Of a stretch of DNA of 64,000 nt, positions 16,182 through 24,751 are shown one piece after another. Location: positions 1,052,683 to 1,116,682 of the forward strand of contig NZ_LGYA01000001.1 of assembly GCF_001273755.1 (NCBI RefSeq), given 5' to 3'. Numbering within the stretch: the stretch's first letter is position 1; each line of letters starts with the position of its first letter. The stretch is from Peribacillus butanolivorans (GTDB lineage: Bacteria > Bacillota > Bacilli > Bacillales > DSM-1321). The notes below the pieces were generated by a model. The model saw only the letters and a list, made by a program, of their open reading frames with translations. It ran no database searches and was not told the DNA's origin. Both the position numbers and the translations under genes were made by a program.

Positions 16182-16817
16182 TTAATCTTCGCTAGATAAA
16201 ATACCAAAGAAACGTAGGATGTTAATAAAAAGGTTAATGAAATCAAGATACAGATTTAAGGCCATGAGTGGTACTTCCTCTGCTGTAACCCCGTAATGCT
16301 TCATTCGATTAAAATCATATAAAATATATCCACTGAATACAAGAATCCCAATAAATGAAAAGATTAGCATTGCTGTTGAACTTAAAGGTGAGAAAAGGTT
16401 AAAAATACTAATGGCTACTAAAGCCAGCAAGGCGGCAAACAACATTCCTCTTAAGAAAGAAAGGTCCCTCTTGGTTGTTGTAGCATAAATAGCTAGTCCC
16501 CCAAATACAACTGTTGTCGTCACCCCGGCTAACATCACAACATTCGCTCCTGCAGTGGCAAGATAGTGTGCAATGATCGGATAGGTGGTAATCCCAGAAA
16601 TTAACGTAAAACTATACAGGAATGTGTAGCCAATAGATTTTTTCTTCCGCATGATAAAAGCGCCAATTAGCATAGCAATTTCCAGAATCGCTAAGGGAAG
16701 AAATAAGGATGGTGGAACTAGAGTTCCAACAGCCATCCCTAATACAGAGATTGCGAGAGAAAGAGCAAAGGTACGCATAACAGATGGCATATATGTGTTT
16801 ACAGTTTGTGAATACAT
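16182..16817 (-). CDS. yetJ: Bax inhibitor-1 / YetJ-like membrane channel
   Basis: A 211-residue membrane protein with seven hydrophobic helices, of the TMBIM/UPF0005 family. B. subtilis YetJ is a pH-sensitive calcium leak channel with a di-aspartyl sensor near the C-terminus; here YDFNRMK and YLDFINLFINILRFFGI carry the matching Asp residues. The start ATG at 16817 follows GAGGTGATTG. It is a single gene, convergent with ykhA. The family is clear; calcium conduction is inferred from the relative. Confidence 0.9.
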   Translation of the reverse strand: MYSQTVNTYMPSVMRTFALSLAISVLGMAVGTLVPPSLFLPLAILEIAMLIGAFIMRKKKSIGYTFLYSFTLISGITTYPIIAHYLATAGANVVMLAGVTTTVVFGGLAIYATTTKRDLSFLRGMLFAALLALVAISIFNLFSPLSSTAMLIFSFIGILVFSGYILYDFNRMKHYGVTAEEVPLMALNLYLDFINLFINILRFFGILSSED

Positions 16818-17323
16818 TCAATCACCTCATTATTTATTGTCTACCGGTTTCTACGAAAGAGTTTTAAAAAGGTTTCAGTGCATTTAAAAATAATTTTTAA
16901 GGTGTTTTTTAAAGAGATATGAAATATACATGATAGTATTACCAATTTTATGATATTCTTACAAATAAGCTAATTTTTCTGAAATATTAAAATTTTAAGA
17001 CTGGAACAAAATAAGTACTTTTTCCCTAGATGAAATTAAGTGATTTAATATTTTTAATGGAATATTTAAACATTATTTCAAAATAAGAAAATTAAAATGT
17101 TTTATTCTATGCTATAAATAGGACTTCATAACTTTACTGTGTAAAAGTTATGAAGGAAACTATTTTTATATTGCAGAAAAATATTCCTAAAGTTATAAAA
17201 TATGAAAAAAATGTGATTATTTTCTACAAAACTATTGAATAAATGTTAAAAATTGATTAAAATTCTAAATAATTATCAGAAGATTTATTATTTTCCCGAA
17301 AAAATAGTTTAGGGGGAGCAGGG
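16818..17323. other. AT-rich intergenic gap before oppD
   Basis: A very AT-rich region of about 500 bases with no gene. It holds a perfect 12-bp hairpin, CTTCATAACTTT (17124-17135) with AAAGTTATGAAG (17144-17155), about 170 bases before oppD; no T-run follows directly, so it may be an operator or leader structure rather than a terminator. The promoter of the opp operon must lie here, but several AT-rich -10 candidates make it impossible to pick one. Confidence 0.4.
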
Positions 17324-18349
17324 ATGAAGAAAGCTATATTGCAAATTGAAAACCTTACTACCTCATTTCGAATTCAGAGCAAATATCATGCAGCGGTGGA
17401 TGATGTTTCGTTTACTGTAAATGAAAATGAAATTGTAGCGGTGGTTGGAGAATCAGGATGTGGAAAGAGCGCTCTGGCCCTTTCTATCATGCAATTACAT
17501 AATAAACAGAGAACGAAGTCAGAAGGTACAATACATTATAAAGGTCAAAATTTACTTACACTGAATGATACACAAATGAATAAAGTCCGCGGAAAGGAAT
17601 TAGGGATGATATTTCAGGAACCTTTGACAGCATTGAACCCGCTGATGACAATCGGAAAACAGATTGAAGAAAATCTTGACTATCATACTGAACTTTCTAG
17701 GGATGAAAAAAAGAGCAGGACAATCGAACTCTTAACACAAGTGGGTATCCCTTATCCTGAACGGACGTACAAGCAATATCCGCATGAACTATCAGGCGGA
17801 ATGCGTCAAAGAGCAATGATATCGATTGCCATTGCTTGCAATCCTGCACTAGTTATTGCTGATGAACCAACGACAGCATTAGATGTTACCATTCAAGCGC
17901 AAATACTTGATTTGTTGAAAGATATTCAAAGTAAAACCAAAATGGGGATTATATTAATTACCCATGATCTGAGCGTTGTAGCAGAGGTAGCTGATCGGAT
18001 TGTTGTCATGTATGCTGGGCAAGTAGTAGAGACGGGAAGTGTTAAAGAGATATTTAACAATCCACTTCATCCATATACTAGGTCGTTATTAAATTCAATC
18101 CCTTCGGCTACCAATGAAAAAAACCGTTTGCACGTTATTGAGGGAATTGTTCCATCGATAGCAAAAATGGACAGGAAGGGATGTAGATTCCAAGATCGTA
18201 TTCCATGGATTCCTAAACAAGCTCATGAAGAGTCGCCTCATCTTCACGAGGTAGGTCAGGATCACTTTGTACGGTGTACCTGCTATAAAGAATTTTATTT
18301 TCAAGATGAAGGAGATGCATCGACTCATGACATTACTCAAAGTAGATAA
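17324..18349 (+). CDS. oppD: Oligopeptide ABC importer ATPase OppD
   Basis: One of two ATPases driving peptide import; it sits on the inner face of the membrane. The 341-residue protein has Walker A GESGCGKS (about 45-52), a Q-loop (FQEPLTALNPLM), signature ELSGGMRQR (about 160), Walker B VIADEPTTALD and switch His in ITHDL. The C-terminal oligopeptide-type extension begins at HPYTRSLLNSIP. The start ATG follows GGGGGAGCAGGG. It is the first gene of a five-gene operon in the order D-F-B-C-A, which is the Lactococcus opp order rather than the B. subtilis app or opp order. Confidence 0.93.
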   Translation: MKKAILQIENLTTSFRIQSKYHAAVDDVSFTVNENEIVAVVGESGCGKSALALSIMQLHNKQRTKSEGTIHYKGQNLLTLNDTQMNKVRGKELGMIFQEPLTALNPLMTIGKQIEENLDYHTELSRDEKKSRTIELLTQVGIPYPERTYKQYPHELSGGMRQRAMISIAIACNPALVIADEPTTALDVTIQAQILDLLKDIQSKTKMGIILITHDLSVVAEVADRIVVMYAGQVVETGSVKEIFNNPLHPYTRSLLNSIPSATNEKNRLHVIEGIVPSIAKMDRKGCRFQDRIPWIPKQAHEESPHLHEVGQDHFVRCTCYKEFYFQDEGDASTHDITQSR

Positions 18350-19253
18350 TTTAAAAGTGCATTTTCCAATAAGAGGCGGTTTTTTCCGAAGAGTAGTTGA
18401 TCATGTAAAAGCCGTTGATGGTGTGTCCTTTGAGCTGCAGCAAGGGGAAACATATGGTTTGGTAGGAGAATCAGGAAGCGGTAAGTCAACGACAGGTAAG
18501 GCAGTTGTCAAGCTGAATAATGTGACATCCGGACAAATCCTGTTTGAAGGCAGGGATTTAGCAGCTTTAAGTAGAAAAGAGATTAAACCATTCAGAAAAG
18601 ATATTCAAATGATTTTCCAAGATCCATATTCATCATTGAATCCCAAGAAGAGGGTGCTGGACATTATTGCCGAACCGCTGAGGAACTTTGAACGGTTATC
18701 ACCTGCAGAGGAAAAGAAAATCGTTCAGGACTTCTTGGACAAAGTCGGACTCAGTCCGGAATCGATTCACAAGTATCCTCATGAATTTTCAGGGGGGCAG
18801 CGCCAGCGGATTGGAATTGCTAGATCATTGACATTAAAACCCAAGCTGATTATTGCTGATGAACCGGTATCAGCCCTCGATGTATCGGTTCAGGCGCAGG
18901 TGTTGAATTTTCTTCAGGATCTCCAACAGGAGTTCAATTTAACTTATTTATTTGTTGGTCATGACCTCGGTGTAATCCGGCATATGTGTGATCGGATGGG
19001 CGTTATGTATCGTGGTAGATTAGTAGAGGAAGGCAATAGCGATGAAATCTATGACAATCCCCAACATATATACACAAAGCGTCTGATTGCTGCCATTCCG
19101 GATTTAGAGCCGGAAGTTCGTGAGGAAAAAGTACAGCTTAGAAAAAAATTATCAGCAGAGTATGAGTCGTCTTATTCAACATTTTTCGATGAAAATGGAC
19201 GTGCTTATGACTTGAAGCCAATCTCATCAACACATAGAGTCGCATTACAATAA
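18327..19253 (+). CDS. oppF: Oligopeptide ABC importer ATPase OppF
   Basis: Partner ATPase of OppD. The 308-residue protein has GESGSGKST (Walker A), FQDPYSSLNPKK (Q-loop), EFSGGQRQR (signature), LIIADEPVSALD (Walker B) and VGHDLGVIRHM (switch). I start it at the ATG at 18327, which overlaps the oppD end by 23 bases, because conserved sequence begins just after it (LLKVDNLKVHFPI). An ATG at 18315 lies directly against the AAGGAG site and an earlier one at 18267 would add unconserved residues. The chosen start is 12 bases from the ribosome site, slightly long, so 18315 remains possible. Confidence 0.9.
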   Translation: MTLLKVDNLKVHFPIRGGFFRRVVDHVKAVDGVSFELQQGETYGLVGESGSGKSTTGKAVVKLNNVTSGQILFEGRDLAALSRKEIKPFRKDIQMIFQDPYSSLNPKKRVLDIIAEPLRNFERLSPAEEKKIVQDFLDKVGLSPESIHKYPHEFSGGQRQRIGIARSLTLKPKLIIADEPVSALDVSVQAQVLNFLQDLQQEFNLTYLFVGHDLGVIRHMCDRMGVMYRGRLVEEGNSDEIYDNPQHIYTKRLIAAIPDLEPEVREEKVQLRKKLSAEYESSYSTFFDENGRAYDLKPISSTHRVALQ

Positions 19254-19268
19254 GGAGGTGGAAAGGAT

Positions 19269-20234
19269 ATGTGGAAGTTTATCCTCAGGCGTTTTTTAGT
19301 TATGATCCCACAGCTCTTTTTATTGAGCATTATCGTTTTCATGATGGCAAAAGCAATGCCGGGAGATGCCTTGTCTGGTCAAGAAATCAATCCTAGGGCT
19401 AATCCTGCTGAGCTTGAAAGAATCAGAGAAGATTTGGGCTTGAATGATCCTTGGTATCAACAATATATAAGGTGGGCATCTAATGCTGTACAAGGGGACT
19501 TTGGTATTTCCTATACACATAAAACGCCGGTTATGGATGTTATAGAAGACAGGCTTTGGAACACGGTTTTCCTTGCGTTGGTTACACTTATCTTTACATA
19601 TATGCTTGCCATTCCATTAGGTATACTTAGCGGCAGATATAATGATACCTGGGTGGATAAGACCGTTACGGGCTATAGTTATATAGGATTTGGCACACCG
19701 ATATTTATCTTTGCGTTAATTATGTTATTTGTTTTCGGATTTGCCCTGGATTGGTTCCCGTCTGGAGGTAGTGTCGATTCCAAAGTGGATGAAGGTACAT
19801 TCGCATATGTAGTAAGTAAGATCAATCACCTGATTTTACCAGCTTTAAGTACGGCCTTAATAGCTACAACAAGTACAATTCAATATTTACGAAATGAAAT
19901 AATTGATAATAAAATAAAGGATTTCGTAAGGACTGCGCGTTCAAAAGGTGTACCTGAATCCAACGTATATTCACGACATATCCTAAGAAATTCCTTTTTG
20001 CCAATTGCAGCATTCTTAGGCTATGAAATTACTGGGTTGATCGGCGGCGCTGTCATAATAGAGACTATTTTTAGTTATCCGGGACTTGGACAGCTTTTCC
20101 TTAGTTCCGTCAGTTTACGGGATTTCAGTGTAGTGACGGCCATCGTCATGATGACGGGATTTGCCACTCTGCTTGGCACTCTTCTTTCAGACATCATACT
20201 TAGTGCGGTCGATCCGCGCATACGGATAGAATAG
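19269..20234 (+). CDS. oppB: Oligopeptide ABC importer permease OppB
   Basis: One of two membrane channel subunits of the peptide importer. The 321-residue protein has about six membrane helices, starting at LRRFLVMIPQLFLLSIIVF, and the cytoplasmic EAA-type loop (VRTARSKGVPESNVYSRHILRN, near 220-240) that docks onto the ATPases. The ATG at 19269 follows AAGGAGG after the oppF stop. The GDALSG segment after helix 1 is typical of DppB/OppB proteins. Confidence 0.93.
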   Translation: MWKFILRRFLVMIPQLFLLSIIVFMMAKAMPGDALSGQEINPRANPAELERIREDLGLNDPWYQQYIRWASNAVQGDFGISYTHKTPVMDVIEDRLWNTVFLALVTLIFTYMLAIPLGILSGRYNDTWVDKTVTGYSYIGFGTPIFIFALIMLFVFGFALDWFPSGGSVDSKVDEGTFAYVVSKINHLILPALSTALIATTSTIQYLRNEIIDNKIKDFVRTARSKGVPESNVYSRHILRNSFLPIAAFLGYEITGLIGGAVIIETIFSYPGLGQLFLSSVSLRDFSVVTAIVMMTGFATLLGTLLSDIILSAVDPRIRIE

Positions 20235-20249
20235 GAGCGGGGTGAGCGT

Positions 20250-21155
20250 ATGGAAATGAAAGTAGAATCCGGAAAAATCATTCAAACGAAAGATGTGAGC
20301 CCATCAGGTATGAAAATCATATGGCAGGAAATTAAAAAGGATAAACTTGCTATGGGCTCATTGATTATATTAGTAGCTATATTGGTTTTCGTTTACGGTG
20401 CGTCGTTCTTTATGGATGCCAAGGAAATTGCTAAGGTCGATTTCCTCTCCATTTATATGGAACCATCTTCAGACTACTGGCTCGGAACCGATTATGGTGG
20501 ACGAGATGTATTTGGTCAGTTGATCATTGGTACGAGAAACTCATTTACCATCAGTTTGTTCATTACCTTATTCACGGCTATCATTGGTTTATCTTTAGGG
20601 CTTCTAGCTGGTTATTTTGGCGGGGCTACCGACAATGTGATTATGCGTGTTATCGATTTTGTGATTGCCCTACCTCAATTGATGTTCATCGTTGTTGTAG
20701 TCACGATTGTACCAGTATTCAATGTGTATGTTTTCATATTAATCATGACAATGTTTTTATGGACAGGAAAAGCACGACTGATCCGTTCAAAGGCTTTGTC
20801 AGAGCGTGAGTTGGACTATATTCACGCCTCACAAACACTTGGTACACCACATTGGAAAATCATCCTTTTTCAGCTTTTGCCCAATGTCAGTTCACTGATT
20901 ATTGTTAATTTTATTTTGAATCTTGCAGGTAATATTGGCCTAGAATCCAGTTTGACTTTCTTAGGATTCGGTCTTCCAGAGAGCACACCGAGTCTAGGTA
21001 CGCTCATAAGTTATGCTCGAAATCCAGATGTTTTGGAAAACAAATGGTGGATATGGGTACCCGCATCACTCATGATTTTAGTGTTGATGCTGAGTATAAA
21101 TTTTGTTGGTCAAGCGTTAAAACGCGCCGCAGATGCTAGACAAAGAAGAGGATAA
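20250..21155 (+). CDS. oppC: Oligopeptide ABC importer permease OppC
   Basis: Second channel subunit. The 301-residue protein has the OppC N-terminal region with one helix (about 35-53), a periplasm-type loop ending in WLGTDYGGRDVFGQLI, and the main transport domain with the EAA loop RSKALSERELDYIHASQTLG. It starts at ATG 20250 after GGAGCGGGGTGAG, 15 bases after oppB. Its pairing with OppB and the position in the operon leave little doubt. Confidence 0.93.
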   Translation: MEMKVESGKIIQTKDVSPSGMKIIWQEIKKDKLAMGSLIILVAILVFVYGASFFMDAKEIAKVDFLSIYMEPSSDYWLGTDYGGRDVFGQLIIGTRNSFTISLFITLFTAIIGLSLGLLAGYFGGATDNVIMRVIDFVIALPQLMFIVVVVTIVPVFNVYVFILIMTMFLWTGKARLIRSKALSERELDYIHASQTLGTPHWKIILFQLLPNVSSLIIVNFILNLAGNIGLESSLTFLGFGLPESTPSLGTLISYARNPDVLENKWWIWVPASLMILVLMLSINFVGQALKRAADARQRRG

Positions 21156-21173
21156 AAAAGGGGAGTGTATGTC

Positions 21174-22943
21174 ATGAAGATCAAAAGTTATAGCAAGGTA
21201 TTAAGTGCATTAGCTATATCGTCTCTACTGCTTGCTGCATGCTCAAATGATACGGAAAAATCGTCAACAAAAGAGAAAAAAGGGAAAGATGTAGAACAAG
21301 TTGATACATCGCTATTCCCGACAAAAACAACAAATCAGGGAGAGCCGATTGATGGCGGCCATCTGACTTACGGATTGGTATCAGATACCCCGTTTGAAGG
21401 GATATTAAACAAAGTTTTCTATCAAGGAGATCCAGATAACCAAGTTATCACATTCTTTGATGAAGATTTACTGGATACAGACGAAAACTATGTTTTCACA
21501 AATGACGGTGCTGCTTCTTATGAAATTTCAGACGATAATAAAACGGTAACACTTACAATTAAAGACAATGTTAATTGGCAAGATGGGAAACCTGTGACTG
21601 GGGCTGATTTAGAGTATGCATACCTTGTCTTGGGAAGCAAGGATTACAAAGGGGTACGCTATGATGAACAAATGGCTTTAATTGAAGGTATGGAAGAGTA
21701 TCATGCCGGAAAAGCAGATAGTATTTCGGGTATTAAAGTAGATGGTAAGAAAATCACCTTTACTTTTAAGAAAGCAAATCCATCTGTAACAACTGGATTA
21801 TGGACATATCCGCTTCATAAAGAATACTTAAGTGATGTTCCAATTGCGAAGTTGGAATCTTCTGATAAAATCCGGAAAAATCCGATTGGTTATGGACCAT
21901 TTAAAGTGAAGAAAATTGTTCAAGGTGAAGCAGTTGAATTCGAAGCGTTTGAAGGGTACCACCGTGGAGCGCCTAAGTTGGACAGCGTTACTTTAAAAGT
22001 TGTGAATCCATCCGTTGCTGTTAAGTCACTGGAAAATGGGGATATCGATGTAGCTAGTATTTCTGCTGATCAATTTGACCAGGCAAAAGCATTGGACAAC
22101 GTTGAAATATTAGGAAAAGTCGATTTAGCTTATACTTATATTGGCTTCAAGTTCGGTCATTATGACGAGAAAAAAGCAGAAAATGTTATGGACAACCCGA
22201 AATTTGAAGACAAACGTCTTCGCCAGGCAATGGCTTATGCCATCAATAATGAAGAAGTCGGCGAAAAGATGTATAAAGGGCTTCGTTTCCCTGCCAACTC
22301 AGTGATCACACCAAACTTCAAGTATAATAATAAAGATGTTAAACCATATGAATATGATCCTGAAAAAGCAAAAAAACTTTTGGATGAAGCCGGATATGTT
22401 GATACAAATAAAGATGGACTTCGTGAAGACCCAGATGGAAAAGAGTTCAAAATCAACTTCGCTTCCATGAGCGGCGGAGATATTGCTGAACCGCTTACTA
22501 ATTATTACATTCAACAATGGCAGGAAGTAGGACTAGACGTTCAAATGCTAGATGGACGTCTGCATGAGTTCAATTCATTCTATGATCTGTTGAAAAAAGA
22601 TAATGAAGAAGTTGATATCTATCAAGCGGCATGGGGTGTTGCTTCCGATCCAGATCCATCTGGTCTTTGGTCAAGATCCGCAGCATTTAACTATACTCGC
22701 TGGGTGAACGACAAAAATGATGAGCTTCTTGCGAAAGGAATCTCAGAGGAAGCGTTTGATGATCAATATCGTATTGATACCTACAATGAGTGGCAAGAAC
22801 TGATTCATGAAGAAGTTCCAATTATTCCAACATTATTCCGTTATACTACGACTGGAGTAAATAAGCGCGTCTCTGGTTATGATTACCTTGCGGAGCGCCA
22901 ATATAAATGGTTCAATGTTGGTGTCACTGAAGAAGCAAAATAA
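21174..22943 (+). CDS. oppA: Oligopeptide-binding lipoprotein OppA
   Basis: The outside receptor of the importer. The 589-residue precursor has a lipoprotein signal ending in LLLAACSN; Cys23 would be lipid-modified. A low-complexity charged linker (TEKSSTKEKKGKD) follows, then the family 5 solute-binding fold, including the YGPFKVKKIVQGE and LRQAMAYAINNEEVGEKMY segments. The long form resembles the large OppA of Lactococcus more than the 540-residue Bacillus DppE/OppA type. I start at ATG 21174; a GTG at 21165 lies within the ribosome site. It is the last gene of the operon, followed by a terminator. The peptides bound cannot be predicted here. Confidence 0.92.
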   Translation: MKIKSYSKVLSALAISSLLLAACSNDTEKSSTKEKKGKDVEQVDTSLFPTKTTNQGEPIDGGHLTYGLVSDTPFEGILNKVFYQGDPDNQVITFFDEDLLDTDENYVFTNDGAASYEISDDNKTVTLTIKDNVNWQDGKPVTGADLEYAYLVLGSKDYKGVRYDEQMALIEGMEEYHAGKADSISGIKVDGKKITFTFKKANPSVTTGLWTYPLHKEYLSDVPIAKLESSDKIRKNPIGYGPFKVKKIVQGEAVEFEAFEGYHRGAPKLDSVTLKVVNPSVAVKSLENGDIDVASISADQFDQAKALDNVEILGKVDLAYTYIGFKFGHYDEKKAENVMDNPKFEDKRLRQAMAYAINNEEVGEKMYKGLRFPANSVITPNFKYNNKDVKPYEYDPEKAKKLLDEAGYVDTNKDGLREDPDGKEFKINFASMSGGDIAEPLTNYYIQQWQEVGLDVQMLDGRLHEFNSFYDLLKKDNEEVDIYQAAWGVASDPDPSGLWSRSAAFNYTRWVNDKNDELLAKGISEEAFDDQYRIDTYNEWQELIHEEVPIIPTLFRYTTTGVNKRVSGYDYLAERQYKWFNVGVTEEAK

Positions 22944-22950
22944 TGAATCC

Positions 22951-22982
22951 AATCGGCTGCCTGTATAGGCGGCCGATTTTTT
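22951..22982 (+). terminator. Terminator of the opp operon
   Basis: AATCGGCTGCC and GGCGGCCGATT pair with one mismatch around a short loop, followed by TTTTT, directly after oppA. Confidence 0.88.
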
Positions 22983-23044
22983 GCGTTTCAGGATGTGGAT
23001 TAAGGTTATATACATAATAGTAAGTAATTGGAAGGGTGATATTG

Positions 23045-23199
23045 ATGGAAGTGAGAAATCCTAATGTGACAAAGAGAGAGTTGAATTATTGTTTACTGAA
23101 TCGGTTGGTCGATTACTGAAACCTCTTGAAGAGGAAATCATTGCTGACATTGTAGCCTATCCAGACGAAAAGAGAATTGCCATCTTGGAATATATATGA
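23045..23199 (+). pseudogene. Frameshifted small gene
   Basis: An ATG at 23045 with a good ribosome site (GGAAGGGTGAT) opens MEVRNPNVTKRELNY, then stops at a TGA after 24 codons. Shifting frame near 23090 restores a protein-like sequence (LFTESVGRLLKPLEEEIIA and onward) to TGA at 23197. One missing base, for example a T in the TTATTG region, would join both into one protein of roughly 50 residues. It may be a real mutation or a sequencing error. I do not recognise the family. Confidence 0.45.
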
Positions 23200-23264
23200 A
23201 GGAAATGTCCAACAAGCAAAGACAGATAAGGTAAATTGAACTTTCGTCATGAGGAGGATTTTTC

Positions 23265-23402
23265 ATGAGTAACGAAGATATGAGCAGATATAAAGTATGG
23301 CGTGATAAGTGGAAAAGGAAAATTAATATGGAAAATTTTATGATATACGGTATTACTACATTGGTTATGGCAATCTTGCCTGTTCTGGCCCAAATGAGTT
23401 AA
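23265..23402 (+). CDS. Small single-helix membrane protein, 45 aa
   Basis: Not a recognised family. The ATG at 23265 is six bases after GAGGAGG, and a perfect terminator follows the stop at once, so it is very likely a true gene. The first 20 residues are charged (MSNEDMSRYKVWRDKWKRK); the rest forms one membrane helix (MIYGITTLVMAILPVLA). The positive residues before the helix suggest the N-terminus faces the cytoplasm. Too short for most gene finders. Confidence 0.7.
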   Translation: MSNEDMSRYKVWRDKWKRKINMENFMIYGITTLVMAILPVLAQMS

Positions 23403-23409
23403 ATCAATC

Positions 23410-23435
23410 AAAGGACCGTCTCTGGGCGGTCCTTT
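23410..23435 (+). terminator. Terminator after the 45-aa gene
   Basis: AAAGGACCG pairs exactly with CGGTCCTTT around an eight-base loop. Confidence 0.8.
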
Positions 23436-23493
23436 GTATGTTAAAAGTTGGCTCAAAAAGATATAATAAACAAAGAGGAAAGGAGAGATATGC

Positions 23494-24540
23494 ATGAGTG
23501 TTATCAAAGAAAAGGAGATCGTTACTTACATAAAAGAGTTAGTATCAATACCAAGCCCATCTGGTTATACCGATCAAGCAATTAAGTATGCGGCTAAATT
23601 CATGGAGAGCAAGCAGGTACCCTATCAAATCACGAATAAAGGAGCATTGTTAGCTACTTTAAAAGGTGAAGATGATACCAGACATCGTTTGCTGACAGCA
23701 CATGTCGACACACTGGGAGCTATGGTCAAGGAAATTAAGCCGAATGGACGTCTGAAATTGACGATGATCGGTGGTTTCCGCTGGAATTCAGTGGAAGGGG
23801 AATACTGCAAAATTCATACGGCTGACGGAGCTTTTGTCACAGGGACGATTCTAATCAATCAAACGTCTGTGCATGTGTATAAAAATGCCGGTGATGCCAA
23901 ACGTAATGAGGAGACAATTGAAGTCCGTATTGACGCAGTTGTGAAATCAAAAGCGGAAACAGAGGAAATTGGCATCTCTGTTGGAGACTTTGTATCATTT
24001 GAACCAAGGGTAGAATTCACAGAGACTGGCTTTTTGAAATCAAGGCACTTGGATGATAAGGCAAGCGTTGGCATTCTTCTTCATATCATTGACCTGATTT
24101 CTGCAGGGAAGATTAAATTGGCATATGCCACTCATTTCTTGATTTCTAACAATGAAGAAATAGGCTATGGCGGGAATTCTAATATCCCAGAGAAAACAGT
24201 TGAATATTTAGCCGTTGATATGGGAGCGATCGGTGATGGCCAAACGACGGATGAATACAGCGTTTCCATTTGCGCCAAAGACTCTTCCGGTCCGTATCAC
24301 TATAAATTGCGTCAGCATCTTGCCTCACTTGCTAAAGCAAACGGTATTGACTATCGCGTCGATATTTATCCGTATTATGGATCGGATGCTTCCGCAGCAA
24401 TCCGAGCAGGATACGATTTGGTTCATGGCTTGATTGGTCCGGGAATTGACGCATCTCACGCCTTTGAGAGAACACATATCTCTTCATTAAAGCATACAGC
24501 AAATCTAATCTTGCATTATATACAATCAGAACTAGTATGA
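23494..24540 (+). CDS. yhfE: M42-family metallopeptidase (YhfE)
   Basis: A co-catalytic zinc aminopeptidase of the deblocking/TET type, expected to form large cytoplasmic complexes and trim peptides. The 348-residue protein shows all metal and catalytic residues: His in LTAHVDTLGA, Asp in SRHLDDKAS, Glu pair in SNNEEIGYGG (catalytic base and ligand), Asp in AVDMGAIGD and His in DASHAFERTH. The sequence follows B. subtilis YhfE almost throughout. The start ATG follows AAAGGAGAG. It is a single gene with a strong terminator. Older annotations call this family endoglucanase; peptidase is the better name. Confidence 0.92.
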   Translation: MSVIKEKEIVTYIKELVSIPSPSGYTDQAIKYAAKFMESKQVPYQITNKGALLATLKGEDDTRHRLLTAHVDTLGAMVKEIKPNGRLKLTMIGGFRWNSVEGEYCKIHTADGAFVTGTILINQTSVHVYKNAGDAKRNEETIEVRIDAVVKSKAETEEIGISVGDFVSFEPRVEFTETGFLKSRHLDDKASVGILLHIIDLISAGKIKLAYATHFLISNNEEIGYGGNSNIPEKTVEYLAVDMGAIGDGQTTDEYSVSICAKDSSGPYHYKLRQHLASLAKANGIDYRVDIYPYYGSDASAAIRAGYDLVHGLIGPGIDASHAFERTHISSLKHTANLILHYIQSELV

Positions 24541-24544
24541 TTGA

Positions 24545-24586
24545 AAAAAAGCCCACACTCATTACATACCGAGTGTGGGCTTTTTA
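24545..24586. terminator. Terminator of yhfE
   Basis: AAAGCCCACACTC and GAGTGTGGGCTTT form a perfect 13-bp stem with As before and Ts after. It lies at the edge of the repeat array. Confidence 0.9.
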
Positions 24587-24627
24587 GGCAGAAGCATCCT
24601 TTTTGAAATTTTAGCGATAATCCAAAT

Positions 24628-24732
24628 TTTACTCGTGATTTTATATCATTTACTCGTGAATTTTGCCAATTTACTCGTAAGTTTTGATCCTTTACTCGTA
24701 AGTACATGAGATTTACTCGTAAATTAAAATTA
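24628..24732. repeat. Five-copy array of TTTACTCGT with exact 21-bp period
   Basis: The core TTTACTCGT begins at 24628, 24649, 24670, 24691 and 24712, each exactly 21 bases after the last. The next two bases are GA in copies 1-2 and AA in copies 3-5; the other 10 bases differ freely. The last copy reads TTTACTCGTAAA, so the core has the dyad form TTTAC-NN-GTAAA. A weak extra copy may precede (TTTAGCGATAA, 24610). The array fills the space between the converging yhfE and ydaG genes. It is open on the minus strand only because 21 is a multiple of three; I do not consider that a gene. Confidence 0.9.
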
Positions 24733-24751
24733 CCTTACGTCCCGACAATTT

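Noticed and set aside
24516-24707. Minus-strand open frame with repeating LRVK-type units over the 21-bp array
   Set aside because: It is open only because the 21-base period is a multiple of three. It has no ribosome site, overlaps the yhfE end and its terminator, and the residues between the repeats vary freely.
24628-24732. CRISPR array
   Set aside because: The kept core is only about 11 bases and spacers only 10 bases, far too short, and no cas genes are nearby.
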